In this document: one piece after another, positions 8,634-16,638 of the stretch
How positions within the stretch are numbered: the first letter of the stretch is position 1
Layout of the letters: each line of letters starts with the position of its first letter
Origin: an uncultured Clostridiaceae bacterium
GTDB lineage: Bacteria > Bacillota > Clostridia > Lachnospirales > Lachnospiraceae
Direction of reading: 5' to 3'
NCBI GenBank assembly: GCA_902477765.1
Contig: CABSIM010000007.1
Coordinates: forward strand, 13,650-77,649
Length of the DNA: 64,000 nucleotides
Translations under genes and position numbers: made by a program
The notes under the pieces: model-generated
What the model was told of the DNA's origin: nothing
Database searches by the model: none
The model's input: the letters and a program-made list of their open reading frames with translations, nothing else

Positions 8634-9113
8634 ATGAACTGGAGCATCGTTTTTAATGTCATGCTTGTCATCCTCGTAGTTCTTGCAGTTGTACTGGCTG
8701 TCCTTTATTTTCTGGGAAGACGTCTGGAAAAGCGCCAGGTGGAACAGCAATCCGCCATTGAGGCTGCCGCTCAGGTGGTCACCATTATGGCTATTGATAA
8801 GAAGAAAATGAAACTGAAAGACGCCGGACTTCCCAGCATCGTTTATGAAAAGACCCCCTGGTATGCGAAGCGGGCAAAGCTTCCCATCGTGAAAGTCAAG
8901 ATCGGACCCAAGATCACCACAATGATCGCGGACGAACGGGTATTTCTCCAGCTTCCCCTGAAAACGGAGGCAAAGGTGGTTGTCAGCGGACTTTACATAA
9001 CGGAAATCAAGAGTGTGCGCGGCGGAATCCCGCCTCTGCCCAAAAAGAAATCTTTTGTGGAGCGCCTGAAATTCTGGAAAAAGGACTCCGAAGAAAAAAA
9101 TAAAAAGAAATAA
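8634..9113 (+). CDS. Membrane-anchored protein of unknown function
   Basis: No function recognised. 159 aa: a single N-terminal membrane segment (FNVMLVILVVLAVVLAVLYFLG, residues about 6-27), then a basic stretch, then a soluble domain of about 100 residues with alternating hydrophobic strands (KLPIVKVKIGPKITTMIAD), and a very Lys-rich C-terminus ending in KKK. ATG at 8634 follows ATTGGAGGTATCCCC. It has its own promoter and a strong terminator, so it is a monocistronic gene. Topology suggests an inner-membrane anchor with a cytoplasmic basic domain (positive residues follow the segment). Confidence 0.75.
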   Translation: MNWSIVFNVMLVILVVLAVVLAVLYFLGRRLEKRQVEQQSAIEAAAQVVTIMAIDKKKMKLKDAGLPSIVYEKTPWYAKRAKLPIVKVKIGPKITTMIADERVFLQLPLKTEAKVVVSGLYITEIKSVRGGIPPLPKKKSFVERLKFWKKDSEEKNKKK

Positions 9114-9150
9114 CCGATGGCAGTATAAGACAGTATACTATGACAGTTCA

Positions 9151-9194
9151 AAAAACGTCCTGTTTCCGGATTGTTCCGGACACAGGACGTTTTT
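9151..9194. terminator. Bidirectional terminator
   Basis: Arms AAAAACGTCCTGT and ACAGGACGTTTTT with T-runs on both strands, between two converging genes (8634 on plus, 9235 on minus). Confidence 0.8.
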
Positions 9195-9234
9195 CTTTTT
9201 CTGTCTGATTGATTGATTCTGCACCGCCGCAGGC

Positions 9235-10176
9235 TCAGATGAGTCCCAGGCTCTTCAGACCAAAGATCCAGAGGAAAATGGTAAACACGGACACAACCGT
9301 GCTGATTACCACAAACTGGCCGGCGAGCTCCCCGTCTCCTCCCATATTCTGTGCCATGGGATAGGAGGAAGTAGCCACCGGCGTTGCGTACATGGCAAAA
9401 ATAATGAACAGTTCCACTGATCTGAGTCCGATGGCATAGCCGATGGCCAGAAGGACCGCCGGCAGCACCAGCAGCTTCAGTCCCAGCGTCGGCACCAGGT
9501 ACTTCAGGTTTCCCCTCACTTCACTGAAATGCAGGGTTCCTCCCAGAACAAACAGCGCCAGCGGAGAGGTCATATCCGAAAAAGCTGCCACCGGTGTCAC
9601 AATACATTCAGGAAGGCGGATCCGCAGTGCAAAGAAAATAATGCCCACAACGGCTCCGTCCAGCAGCGGATTGGTGGCCACATTGACCAGCAGTTCCTTC
9701 ATGTTGGTTTTTCCTTCCCCATGGAACAGCTCCAGAATGATCACGGAAGTGATATTGTAGAGAGATACCACCACCGTCACCATCATGGCAGCCAGGGACG
9801 CGGCAGAATCCCCGAAAATGGATATGGTCAGCGGAATACCGAACAGAATAAAATTGCTGCGGTAAGTGGCCTGAATGATCACGCCCCGGCGGGAATTTTC
9901 CCGTATGATCTTAGGCACCGTACACACCAGAATGACTTCCAGCACCAGAAGACTCACTGCTCCGAAAATCATCAGCTGGGGCCGCGGAAGCGACTCCGCG
10001 TCTGCTTTATACACATTATAAAAGGTCATAAACGGGAAAAACAGGCGAAAGATCATGTGATTCATCTTCTGCAGAAAATCTTCGCTGAGAATTCCCTTTT
10101 TCTTCGCCATGTATCCGAACACAATATAGATCAGAAACGGCGTAACGGCATTGACTGCCACAAGAAAACTTTCCAT
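9235..10176 (-). CDS. AEC family (auxin efflux carrier-like) transporter
   Basis: Integral membrane carrier of the AEC family, which in bacteria exports or exchanges organic acids such as malate. 313 aa with about ten hydrophobic segments in the family's 5+5 arrangement; FLIYIVFGYMAKKKGILS is a typical N-terminus and an internal NPLLDGAVVGIIFF resembles the conserved NP motif region. ATG at 10176 with AAAGGA upstream is preferred over an earlier in-frame start at 10248, which would overlap the previous gene. It starts 2 bases after the DUF1934 stop, so it is co-transcribed and probably translationally coupled. Substrate unknown. Confidence 0.85.
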   Translation of the reverse strand: MESFLVAVNAVTPFLIYIVFGYMAKKKGILSEDFLQKMNHMIFRLFFPFMTFYNVYKADAESLPRPQLMIFGAVSLLVLEVILVCTVPKIIRENSRRGVIIQATYRSNFILFGIPLTISIFGDSAASLAAMMVTVVVSLYNITSVIILELFHGEGKTNMKELLVNVATNPLLDGAVVGIIFFALRIRLPECIVTPVAAFSDMTSPLALFVLGGTLHFSEVRGNLKYLVPTLGLKLLVLPAVLLAIGYAIGLRSVELFIIFAMYATPVATSSYPMAQNMGGDGELAGQFVVISTVVSVFTIFLWIFGLKSLGLI

Positions 10177-10178
10177 AC

Positions 10179-10634
10179 TCAGATCCTTTCCCCGGACAGG
10201 TGAAGGGAAGCCCCCTCTCTGGACTGAGCGCAGATGCCGATCCGGCATCCGGACACATGTTCCCCATTCATCTCCAGTGCATATTCAATGCGGATGTTCA
10301 CCGCATTTTCTTCCTCTTTCAGTTCTATGGATGAAGTGGTAAGGCCCAGCATAATCAGCCCCAGGGGCGTCAGATAACTGGCTGTTGTCTTTCTTCCGCA
10401 TTCAAATACCATATGCGTTTCCACCAGTCCCCGTTTGATCACTTCAACCTTGTCTCCGGAAGCTTTGACCGTATTCCGGGCTGTAATATCAGTCCCTTCC
10501 ATAGCCTCGTCGAACACAAAATAATGTTTTCCGTTTTTCAGCCAGTATGATCCCGGCGTAATGACTTCTATGGTATCAAGGTCCTCACCCAGAAGCTGCA
10601 TGCCTGTCACGCTGATCAGCACATCTTTTGTCAT
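10179..10634 (-). CDS. DUF1934 (YwiB-like) protein
   Basis: Small cytoplasmic beta-barrel protein of the DUF1934/YwiB family (calycin-like fold), function unknown. 151 aa, normal for the family. Seen: N-terminal VLISVTGMQL, DTIEVITPGSYWLKNGKHYF near residue 21, and a C-terminal VNIRIEYALEMNGE. It lies 13 bases after the ribulokinase stop and 2 bases before the AEC start. Relatives commonly sit near cell-wall genes such as murI, and here murI is one gene upstream, separated by araB. Confidence 0.8.
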   Translation of the reverse strand: MTKDVLISVTGMQLLGEDLDTIEVITPGSYWLKNGKHYFVFDEAMEGTDITARNTVKASGDKVEVIKRGLVETHMVFECGRKTTASYLTPLGLIMLGLTTSSIELKEEENAVNIRIEYALEMNGEHVSGCRIGICAQSREGASLHLSGERI

Positions 10635-10647
10635 TTTGACAGCCCTC

Positions 10648-12333
10648 TCATCTGTTCTTTTTTCCGGACTGCACTTCCCGCTTCAGGGAACGCATCCGCT
10701 TCATGACCTGGTTTCCTCCACGGCCAAACCAGTCATGCAACCTCTCATATTCCCGGTACAGCCGCTCATAGACAGCTTCCCGTTCCGGATCCGGACGGTA
10801 TGGGCATGGCTCCGTATGCCCCATGGCTGAAGCAGCCTCATAGATGGTGTCATATCCGCCGCGGCACTTTCCCGCCGCCACTGCACCGAACATGGCCGCG
10901 CCCAGCGCCGATGACTGATCCGACTTTCCTATAAAAATCTCCCGTCCGCATACGTCTGCGTAGATCTGCATCATCATGGGATTCTTTCTGGTGATTCCTC
11001 CGCATGCATAGAGCCTGTTCACAGGCACGCCTGCCTTTTCAAACGCTTCCACAATCATCCGCTGCCCGAACGCGGCGCTTTCGATCAGCGCTCTGTAAAT
11101 CTCTTCCGGCCTGGAAGAAAGCGTCAGCCCCAGAATCAGGCCGGAAAGTCCGGAATCCACCAGAACAGACCTGTTGCCGTTCCACCAGTCCAGTGCCAGG
11201 AGTCCGCTCTCTCCGGGACTCAGTCTCTGTGCTTTCTCCGTAAGCAGCTGCTGGATCCCCAGCCCTTTTCTTTCCGCTTCCTCAAGATATTCTGCGGGCA
11301 CACACCGTCTGGAAAACCAGTCCAGCATATCGCCCACACAGGGCTGTCCGGCTTCATATCCGAAAAGTCCCGGAAGGACACCGTCCTCCACGACCCCGCA
11401 GGTCCCTGGCACCTCCCGTTCTTCTTCTCCGCACAGAATATCACAGACCGATGTTCCCATGATCATCAGAAGTTCCCCGGGTCCTGTGATTCCCACCGAC
11501 GGAAGAGCCGCATGGGCATCGATGCATCCCACGCCCACCGCCGTGGCTTCGGAAAGACCCAGACGGGCAGCCATTTCTTCTGTCAGATGTCCGGCACAGC
11601 TGCCCTGAGGCAGGACTCTCGGCCCCAGCTTTTCTCCGGCATGTTCCAGCATAGGATGAAGTTCTTTCAGAAACGCTTCCGATGGATACCCTCTTTTTTT
11701 ATTCCAGAGAGCTTTGTAGCCTGCGGCAGACGCAGCTCTTGTTTCCGTTCCTGTCAGGACCCACGGGATCCAGTCTGCCGCTTCCACAAACCGTTCTGCT
11801 GCCTGAAATATCTCCGGCGCCTCTTCGCAGATTTCCATCAGTTTGGGAAACATCCACTCGGAACTGACTTTTCCCCCGTACTGCGCAAGAAACGGTTCTT
11901 TCCGCATGCGGGCCAGCTCATTGAGCCTGTCCGCACAGGCCTGTGCGGCATGATGTTTCCACAGTTTCACATATGCGTGAGGATGTTCCCGGAACTCTTC
12001 CCGGAAACACAGGGGGACTCCCGTCCGGTCAGCCGGAAGCATGGTGCAGGAAGTAAAGTCCACTCCGATGCCCACCACGGCATCCGGAGAAACTCCACTT
12101 TTTCTGACAGCTTCCGGAACGGTCTCATACAGAACTTCCAGATAATCCGCCGGATCCTGAAGCGCCCATCCTTCCGGTGCCTTTTTTCCGCCCGGGAGCA
12201 TATCCTCCATGACGCCATGGCGATAGGAACGGATACTCTGGGCCATTGTCTTCCCGTCCGACAGCCGGACCACCACAGCCCTTCCCGATAACGTTCCGTA
12301 ATCTAGGCCCACTGCATACCGTTCCGTTTCCAT
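10648..12333 (-). CDS. araB: L-ribulokinase
   Basis: FGGY-family kinase that phosphorylates L-ribulose to L-ribulose-5-phosphate in arabinose catabolism. 561 aa, the expected length, and strongly like Bacillus AraB: GLDYGTLSGRAVVV at the N-terminus, GIGVDFTSCTMLP near 96, LWKHHAAQ near 132, GGKVSSEWMFPK near 164, GLLALDWWNGNRSV near 382 and CGGITRKNPMMMQ near 455. ATG at 12333 follows GGGAGGGG; an upstream in-frame start is less likely. No araA, araD or arabinose transporter is in the window. The gene sits between murI and DUF1934, 38 bases after murI, which is an unexpected place for a sugar kinase. Confidence 0.92.
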   Translation of the reverse strand: METERYAVGLDYGTLSGRAVVVRLSDGKTMAQSIRSYRHGVMEDMLPGGKKAPEGWALQDPADYLEVLYETVPEAVRKSGVSPDAVVGIGVDFTSCTMLPADRTGVPLCFREEFREHPHAYVKLWKHHAAQACADRLNELARMRKEPFLAQYGGKVSSEWMFPKLMEICEEAPEIFQAAERFVEAADWIPWVLTGTETRAASAAGYKALWNKKRGYPSEAFLKELHPMLEHAGEKLGPRVLPQGSCAGHLTEEMAARLGLSEATAVGVGCIDAHAALPSVGITGPGELLMIMGTSVCDILCGEEEREVPGTCGVVEDGVLPGLFGYEAGQPCVGDMLDWFSRRCVPAEYLEEAERKGLGIQQLLTEKAQRLSPGESGLLALDWWNGNRSVLVDSGLSGLILGLTLSSRPEEIYRALIESAAFGQRMIVEAFEKAGVPVNRLYACGGITRKNPMMMQIYADVCGREIFIGKSDQSSALGAAMFGAVAAGKCRGGYDTIYEAASAMGHTEPCPYRPDPEREAVYERLYREYERLHDWFGRGGNQVMKRMRSLKREVQSGKKNR

Positions 12334-12371
12334 AAACCCCTCCCGTTCCCGCAGTGCGGGCAAAGTTTCCG

Positions 12372-13193
12372 CTAGTATTCTTCGATATTGATCTGTACTG
12401 TCTTCTTTACCTCATCAGGCAGGATTGCCGTCGCAAAATCTCTGAATTTCTCCGCCATGTCGCTGACATAAAACTGATACTTCTCTTCCAGCGGAAGATT
12501 CTGTCCCTCGTCGCAGTTCATCTCCATGGAACGGAGCAGGGTTTTTAACTGTACAGCCGTCTCATACGCCGGATTCACCAGAGTCACGTCCCCGCCCATC
12601 AGACGGCTCAGAGTGGACCGCAGAAGGGGATAGTGGGTGCATCCCAGCACCAGGGTATCAATGTATTTCTCCTTGAGGGAAGAAAGATACCGGGACGCGA
12701 TTTCATCTGTGACGGAATCATGAAGCAGCCCTTCCTCCACCAGAGGCACAAACAGCGGACAGGCTTTTCCGAATACTTCCACCCCCGGTTTCATCTCCCT
12801 GAGAACCTTTCCGTAGGTGCCGCTCCGGACGGTTCCCTCGGTTCCGATCACTCCGATCTTTCCGTTCTTTGTGGCTGCCACTGCGGCCCTGGCCCCTGCA
12901 TTGATGACTCCTATAATGGGAAAATCCTCATTTTTTCTGACTTCTTCCAGCGCATAGGACGAAGCGGTATTGCAGGCAATGACGATGGCTTTTACGCCTC
13001 TGGACCTGAGGAAACGGATAATCTGCTGCGAATAGTGGATGATGGTCTCCTGTGATTTGTTTCCATACGGCAGTCTGGCCGTATCTCCAAAGTAGATAAT
13101 CCTTTCCTCCGGCATCTGGCGCATGATTTCCCTTGCCACGGTCAGTCCCCCGACTCCGGAATCAAAAACTCCGATAGGTGCATTCTTATCCAT
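12372..13193 (-). CDS. murI: Glutamate racemase
   Basis: Cofactor-independent racemase making D-glutamate for peptidoglycan. 273 aa. The two catalytic cysteine motifs are visible: VIACNTASSYAL near residue 70 and LVLGCTHYPLLR near 181, and the N-terminus has GVFDSGVGGLTV. The ATG at 13193 starts 7 bases after the ddl stop. An earlier in-frame start at 13226 would overlap ddl. The pairing with ddl makes a two-gene D-amino-acid supply unit for wall synthesis. Confidence 0.95.
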   Translation of the reverse strand: MDKNAPIGVFDSGVGGLTVAREIMRQMPEERIIYFGDTARLPYGNKSQETIIHYSQQIIRFLRSRGVKAIVIACNTASSYALEEVRKNEDFPIIGVINAGARAAVAATKNGKIGVIGTEGTVRSGTYGKVLREMKPGVEVFGKACPLFVPLVEEGLLHDSVTDEIASRYLSSLKEKYIDTLVLGCTHYPLLRSTLSRLMGGDVTLVNPAYETAVQLKTLLRSMEMNCDEGQNLPLEEKYQFYVSDMAEKFRDFATAILPDEVKKTVQINIEEY

Positions 13194-13200
13194 GGCTTTG

Positions 13201-14265
13201 CTACCTTTCGTACCGGATAAGGGCATTCCGGATCAGCGCGTCAATCAGCTGCTTTTTGTCAAAGCCTCTGGCTTCCCACAGCATGGGATACATGCTGATG
13301 GCCGTAAAGCCCGGCATGGTATTGATTTCATTGAAAATCACGGTTCCGTCGTCCTTCACAAAGAAATCCACCCTGGAAAGGCCGTAACCGTCAATGGCAC
13401 GGAAAATCTCGGCTGCCTCCCGGCGGATGGTCTCCGCCGCTCCTTCCGGCAGTTTCGGATCCACTACGGTTCTGGAATCCGAATTATAATATTTCGCATC
13501 AAAATCGTAGAATTCAGCCGCTGCCAGGATCTCCCCGACGCCGGAGGCGCGGACTTCCTCCGCACCGCCGCCGAAAACGGCGCATTCCACTTCATGGCCG
13601 CAGATCATTTCCTCCACCAGAATTCTTCTGTCGTGGCAGGCTGCTTCCTGCAGTCCCCGGATCAGTTCTTCCCTGCTGTCGGCTCTGGAAACGCCCCTGG
13701 AAGAACCGGCATTGGACGGTTTTACGAAAACCGGATAGGGAAATGCTTCTTCCACTCTGCGGACCGTATGGTCCATATCCTTCAGTTCTTCTTTCATGAT
13801 GCCCACATAGGCAGCCTGGCGGATTCCAAGACCATCCACCACAACCTTTGTGGTAAGTTTATCCATTGCCACCGAAGATGCCAGAACACCGCAGCCCACG
13901 TACGGGATTTTGGCCAGTTCCAGAATTCCCTGTACGGTGCCGTCTTCGCCGTAAAGTCCGTGAAGCACCGGGAACACCACATCCACATGGATTTTTTCAG
14001 CCCTGTCTCCGCGAAGCACCAGAAGGCAGTGATCTCCGGCATCCGGGGAAAGTACGGCAGATACGGAGCTGTTTCTCCATGTATCATTTCTGATTTCTTC
14101 CGGAGAGTCCACCAGCAGCCAGCGGCCGTCTTCCGTAATTCCCACAAGAATAATGTTGTAAAGTTCCGTATTGATATTGGCAACGATGTTCTGCACAGAC
14201 ATGCAGGAAACCACATGCTCCGAAGACTGTCCGCCGAACAGTGCCACCAGATTTTTTCTGTTCAT
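13201..14265 (-). CDS. ddl: D-alanine--D-alanine ligase
   Basis: ATP-grasp ligase joining two D-alanines for the peptidoglycan stem peptide. 354 aa. Seen: LFGGQSSEHVVS at the N-terminus, FPVLHGLYGEDGTVQG near 99, VFVKPSNAGSSRG near 175, the omega-loop EFYDFDAKYYNSDS near 239 and the metal-binding FNEINTMPGFTA near 317. The omega loop keeps the AKY pattern of D-Ala-D-Ala enzymes, so there is no sign of a VanA-type lactate ligase. The gene heads the run ddl-murI-araB-DUF1934-AEC and is divergent from spoIIR. Confidence 0.95.
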   Translation of the reverse strand: MNRKNLVALFGGQSSEHVVSCMSVQNIVANINTELYNIILVGITEDGRWLLVDSPEEIRNDTWRNSSVSAVLSPDAGDHCLLVLRGDRAEKIHVDVVFPVLHGLYGEDGTVQGILELAKIPYVGCGVLASSVAMDKLTTKVVVDGLGIRQAAYVGIMKEELKDMDHTVRRVEEAFPYPVFVKPSNAGSSRGVSRADSREELIRGLQEAACHDRRILVEEMICGHEVECAVFGGGAEEVRASGVGEILAAAEFYDFDAKYYNSDSRTVVDPKLPEGAAETIRREAAEIFRAIDGYGLSRVDFFVKDDGTVIFNEINTMPGFTAISMYPMLWEARGFDKKQLIDALIRNALIRYER

Positions 14266-14302
14266 GATACCACTCCTGAATTTTAATAAAGATACCGACT
14301 AG

Positions 14303-14331
14303 ATTATAGCATACATGGCAACAATTACAAA
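14303..14331 (-). promoter_or_regulatory. Promoter for the ddl operon
   Basis: Minus strand: TTTGTA, 17-base spacer, TATAAT, about 40 bases before the ddl ATG. No clear promoter for spoIIR on the other strand; a GCATA at 14309-14313 could be a sigma-F -35 box but no matching -10 was found. Confidence 0.5.
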
Positions 14332-14361
14332 TAGCAAATATGATGAAATGGAGTTGGTAAC

Positions 14362-15012
14362 ATGAAAAAGAACTATCATATGTGCCTGTCCCTGATCCTG
14401 ATCCTTACGGCCTTTCTCACAGCTGCCGCCGGGTTCAGAGACCGGGAAACAGCCCTTGCGGCACGGATCGCTCCGCAGATTCTCAGATTCCACGTTCTTG
14501 CCAACAGCGATTCCCCGGAAGACCAGGCCCTGAAGCTGGAGGTAAAGACGCTGCTTCTGAATGAAATCCGGGCCGGTGTCCCGGAAGACGCTTCCAAAGA
14601 AGCCATCTGCCGGTATATCACCGAACACAGCAAAGATCTGGAAAACACCGCACGGAATTATATGAAAAGCCGCGGATTCGATTACCCGGCACAGGTCCGT
14701 CTGGAAACCTGCCGGTTTCCCAGAAAAACCTACGGAGACATGACCTTCCCCGCCGGCACATATGACGCGGTACGTGTGCTCCTCGGAGAGGGCATGGGAC
14801 AGAACTTCTGGTGCGTCCTCTATCCCTCCCTCTGCTATCTGGATGACACCCATGCGGTGGTGCCCGAAGATTCCAGAGAAGTCCTGAAATCTCTGCTTCC
14901 CGAGGATGACTTTCTGGCTCTTCTGCAAGCAGGTAAATCGGCAGATCCGGAAATCCGCGGCTCTCTTCCCCGCATTCAGATCCGTCTGCGGATTGCAGAC
15001 CTCTTCTCATAA
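14362..15012 (+). CDS. spoIIR: Stage II sporulation protein R
   Basis: Secreted forespore signal that triggers processing of pro-sigma-E by SpoIIGA in the mother cell. 216 aa with an N-terminal signal segment (MCLSLILILTAFLTAAAG). Family hallmarks: LRFHVLANSDSPEDQALKL near residue 41, GTYDAVRVLLGEGMGQNFW near 134 and CVLYPSLCYLD after it. ATG at 14362 follows ATGGAGTTGG. It stands alone, divergent from ddl and convergent with the next gene. Its presence and intactness argue that the organism forms endospores or recently descended from a spore former. Confidence 0.93.
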   Translation: MKKNYHMCLSLILILTAFLTAAAGFRDRETALAARIAPQILRFHVLANSDSPEDQALKLEVKTLLLNEIRAGVPEDASKEAICRYITEHSKDLENTARNYMKSRGFDYPAQVRLETCRFPRKTYGDMTFPAGTYDAVRVLLGEGMGQNFWCVLYPSLCYLDDTHAVVPEDSREVLKSLLPEDDFLALLQAGKSADPEIRGSLPRIQIRLRIADLFS

Positions 15013-15026
15013 CAGTCCGGGCCGCT

Positions 15027-16268
15027 TTATTCCTCTGTGCTTCTGTTTCCCGGGAGCCGGCCCGGCACAGGACTGCGGTTGATGTCTTCTGCCAGATCCG
15101 ACAGGATCTCCATTCCTCTTACCGCATCCTCCCATTGGGTGAATTCTCTCCGGTTATGACTGATACCGTCCCGGCTGGGGACAAAAATCATCCCGATGGG
15201 CATTTTCGATGCCATGGCATTGCCGTCATGGGTGGCACCGCTGGACATGCGGCGGTATCTGCATTGATGCCGCATACATATGGTTTCCAGGCGGTCCTGC
15301 AGTTCTTCACTGCAGGGAACCGGAGCTTTTTTCACAAGACTGCGGAATTCTGCTGTAACATCAGGGAGCCGGTCCGCGGCTTCCCGGGCCAGTTCCATGA
15401 ATTTCCCCATCCGTTCTCTGCTGAGGTTCCGGATTTCCAGAACCATTTCCGTCCGTTCCGGAATGACGGAAACCGCGCCCGGAAATACAGAAAGAGTTCC
15501 CACTGTGGCTACCATCTGGTGTCCCAGTTCCCGGGCCAGCCGGTCAAACTCCCGGATCAGTCCGGCAGCGCCCACCAGTGCGTCTTTCCTGTACTCCATC
15601 ATGGTGGTTCCGGCGTGGTTGCTTTCCCCGTATACAGTGACCGCATAGCGCTCCAGCCCTACAATTCCTGTCACAATTCCGATCTGTTCTCCGGATCTGT
15701 CCAGGGTGTCTCCCTGCTCAATGTGCAGTTCCAGATAACAGAGTCCATCATCCATGGGCAGCCTCACCTGTTCCAGATCTTCCCGGGAAAGGCCGTAGGC
15801 CGCTGCCCGTTCCATAAACCCCGGCATATCCGGATCCACGAGTCCTGTCATGGCCCTGCTTCCGAACGTCCCTCCCAGATCATTGCCTTCCTCTCCGTTG
15901 GTGGCCAAAATATGGATATTGACGTTCCACTCTCCGCCGGCATCCAGTCTCCGTCTCAGTTCCCTGAACGCTTCCACTGCTCCCACCACGCCCAGCATTC
16001 CGTCATACCGTCCGCCTTCTTTTACTGTATCAAGGTGTGATCCCATATAGATGGTCCGGCTTCCCGGCTTTCCGCAGGAAAAAAAACCATGAAGATTTCC
16101 GCAGGGATCCACCCAGGTTTCCAGTCCTGCTGTTTTCATATACTTTTCTGTCTGTCTTACAGCTTCCATATACGCCTCTCCAAACAGGAGACGGCTGACA
16201 GCCCCGTCTTCTTCCTCCCCGATGCGCGCCAGGGAGAGAAATGTTTCATAAATTTTTTCTCTGTCCAT
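15027..16268 (-). CDS. Zn-dependent M20 amidohydrolase (allantoate / N-carbamoyl-amino-acid type)
   Basis: Hydrolase of the HyuC/AllC group, which splits carbamoyl or ureido groups from amino-acid-like substrates. 413 aa, family length. Seen: GSHLDTVKEGGRYDGMLGVV near 78 (metal Asp), NGEEGNDLGGTFGSR near 124, LELHIEQGDTLDRSGEQIG near 180, NHAGTTMM near 217 and SGATHDGNAMA near 342. ATG at 16268 follows AAAAGGAGTG. No other purine or hydantoin genes adjoin, so the true substrate is open. Upstream lies a 102-bp tandem repeat. Confidence 0.88.
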   Translation of the reverse strand: MDREKIYETFLSLARIGEEEDGAVSRLLFGEAYMEAVRQTEKYMKTAGLETWVDPCGNLHGFFSCGKPGSRTIYMGSHLDTVKEGGRYDGMLGVVGAVEAFRELRRRLDAGGEWNVNIHILATNGEEGNDLGGTFGSRAMTGLVDPDMPGFMERAAAYGLSREDLEQVRLPMDDGLCYLELHIEQGDTLDRSGEQIGIVTGIVGLERYAVTVYGESNHAGTTMMEYRKDALVGAAGLIREFDRLARELGHQMVATVGTLSVFPGAVSVIPERTEMVLEIRNLSRERMGKFMELAREAADRLPDVTAEFRSLVKKAPVPCSEELQDRLETICMRHQCRYRRMSSGATHDGNAMASKMPIGMIFVPSRDGISHNRREFTQWEDAVRGMEILSDLAEDINRSPVPGRLPGNRSTEE

Positions 16269-16313
16269 ATCACGTCACTCCTTTTCCTCAGGATGACGTG
16301 TCCTCCGGATACA

Positions 16314-16510
16314 CCTCCGGACACGCCATCTTTATTTTGCGCCCGGTCTTCTGCGGCATGCGCAGAACCCGGTATGCGCAGGTATCATAACTGCCCTGCA
16401 GTTATGATGACATGTCCTCCGGACACGCCATCCTTATTTTGCGCCCGGTCTTCTGCGGCACGCGCAGAACCCGGTATGCGCAGGTATCATAACTGCCCTG
16501 CAGTTATGAT
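16314..16510. repeat. Tandem intergenic repeat, two copies of about 95 bp with 102-bp period
   Basis: Copies at 16314-16408 and 16416-16510 differ at only two positions that I could find. Each contains two dyads: TTCTGCG-N5-CGCAGAA framed by CCGG on both sides, and a perfect ATCATAACTG-N5-CAGTTATGAT. The pair fills most of the 370-base gap 16269-16638. It has no coding appearance beyond an accidental open frame. It could be a palindromic mobile repeat or a structured RNA or terminator element. Confidence 0.8.
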
Positions 16511-16582
16511 ACCATATCCAAATCCAATGTGGAACAGGATGGCTCTTTGTATTTTCCGTCGGACTGTCTCCACGCAAAAATA

Positions 16583-16602
16583 CCGCCGGCAGACGCCGGC
16601 GG
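16583..16602 (-). terminator. Terminator of the efflux operon
   Basis: CCGCCGGC-N4-GCCGGCGG followed on the minus strand by TATTTTTG, 37 bases after the last TolC-like gene. Confidence 0.8.
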
Positions 16603-16638
16603 CACTGGCAGGTTTCCGGGTCCGGATTCCTGCATTTT

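Noticed and set aside
16314..16510. Possible CRISPR array
   Set aside because: Only two copies with no unique spacers; each unit is mostly nested palindromes, and no cas genes are present.
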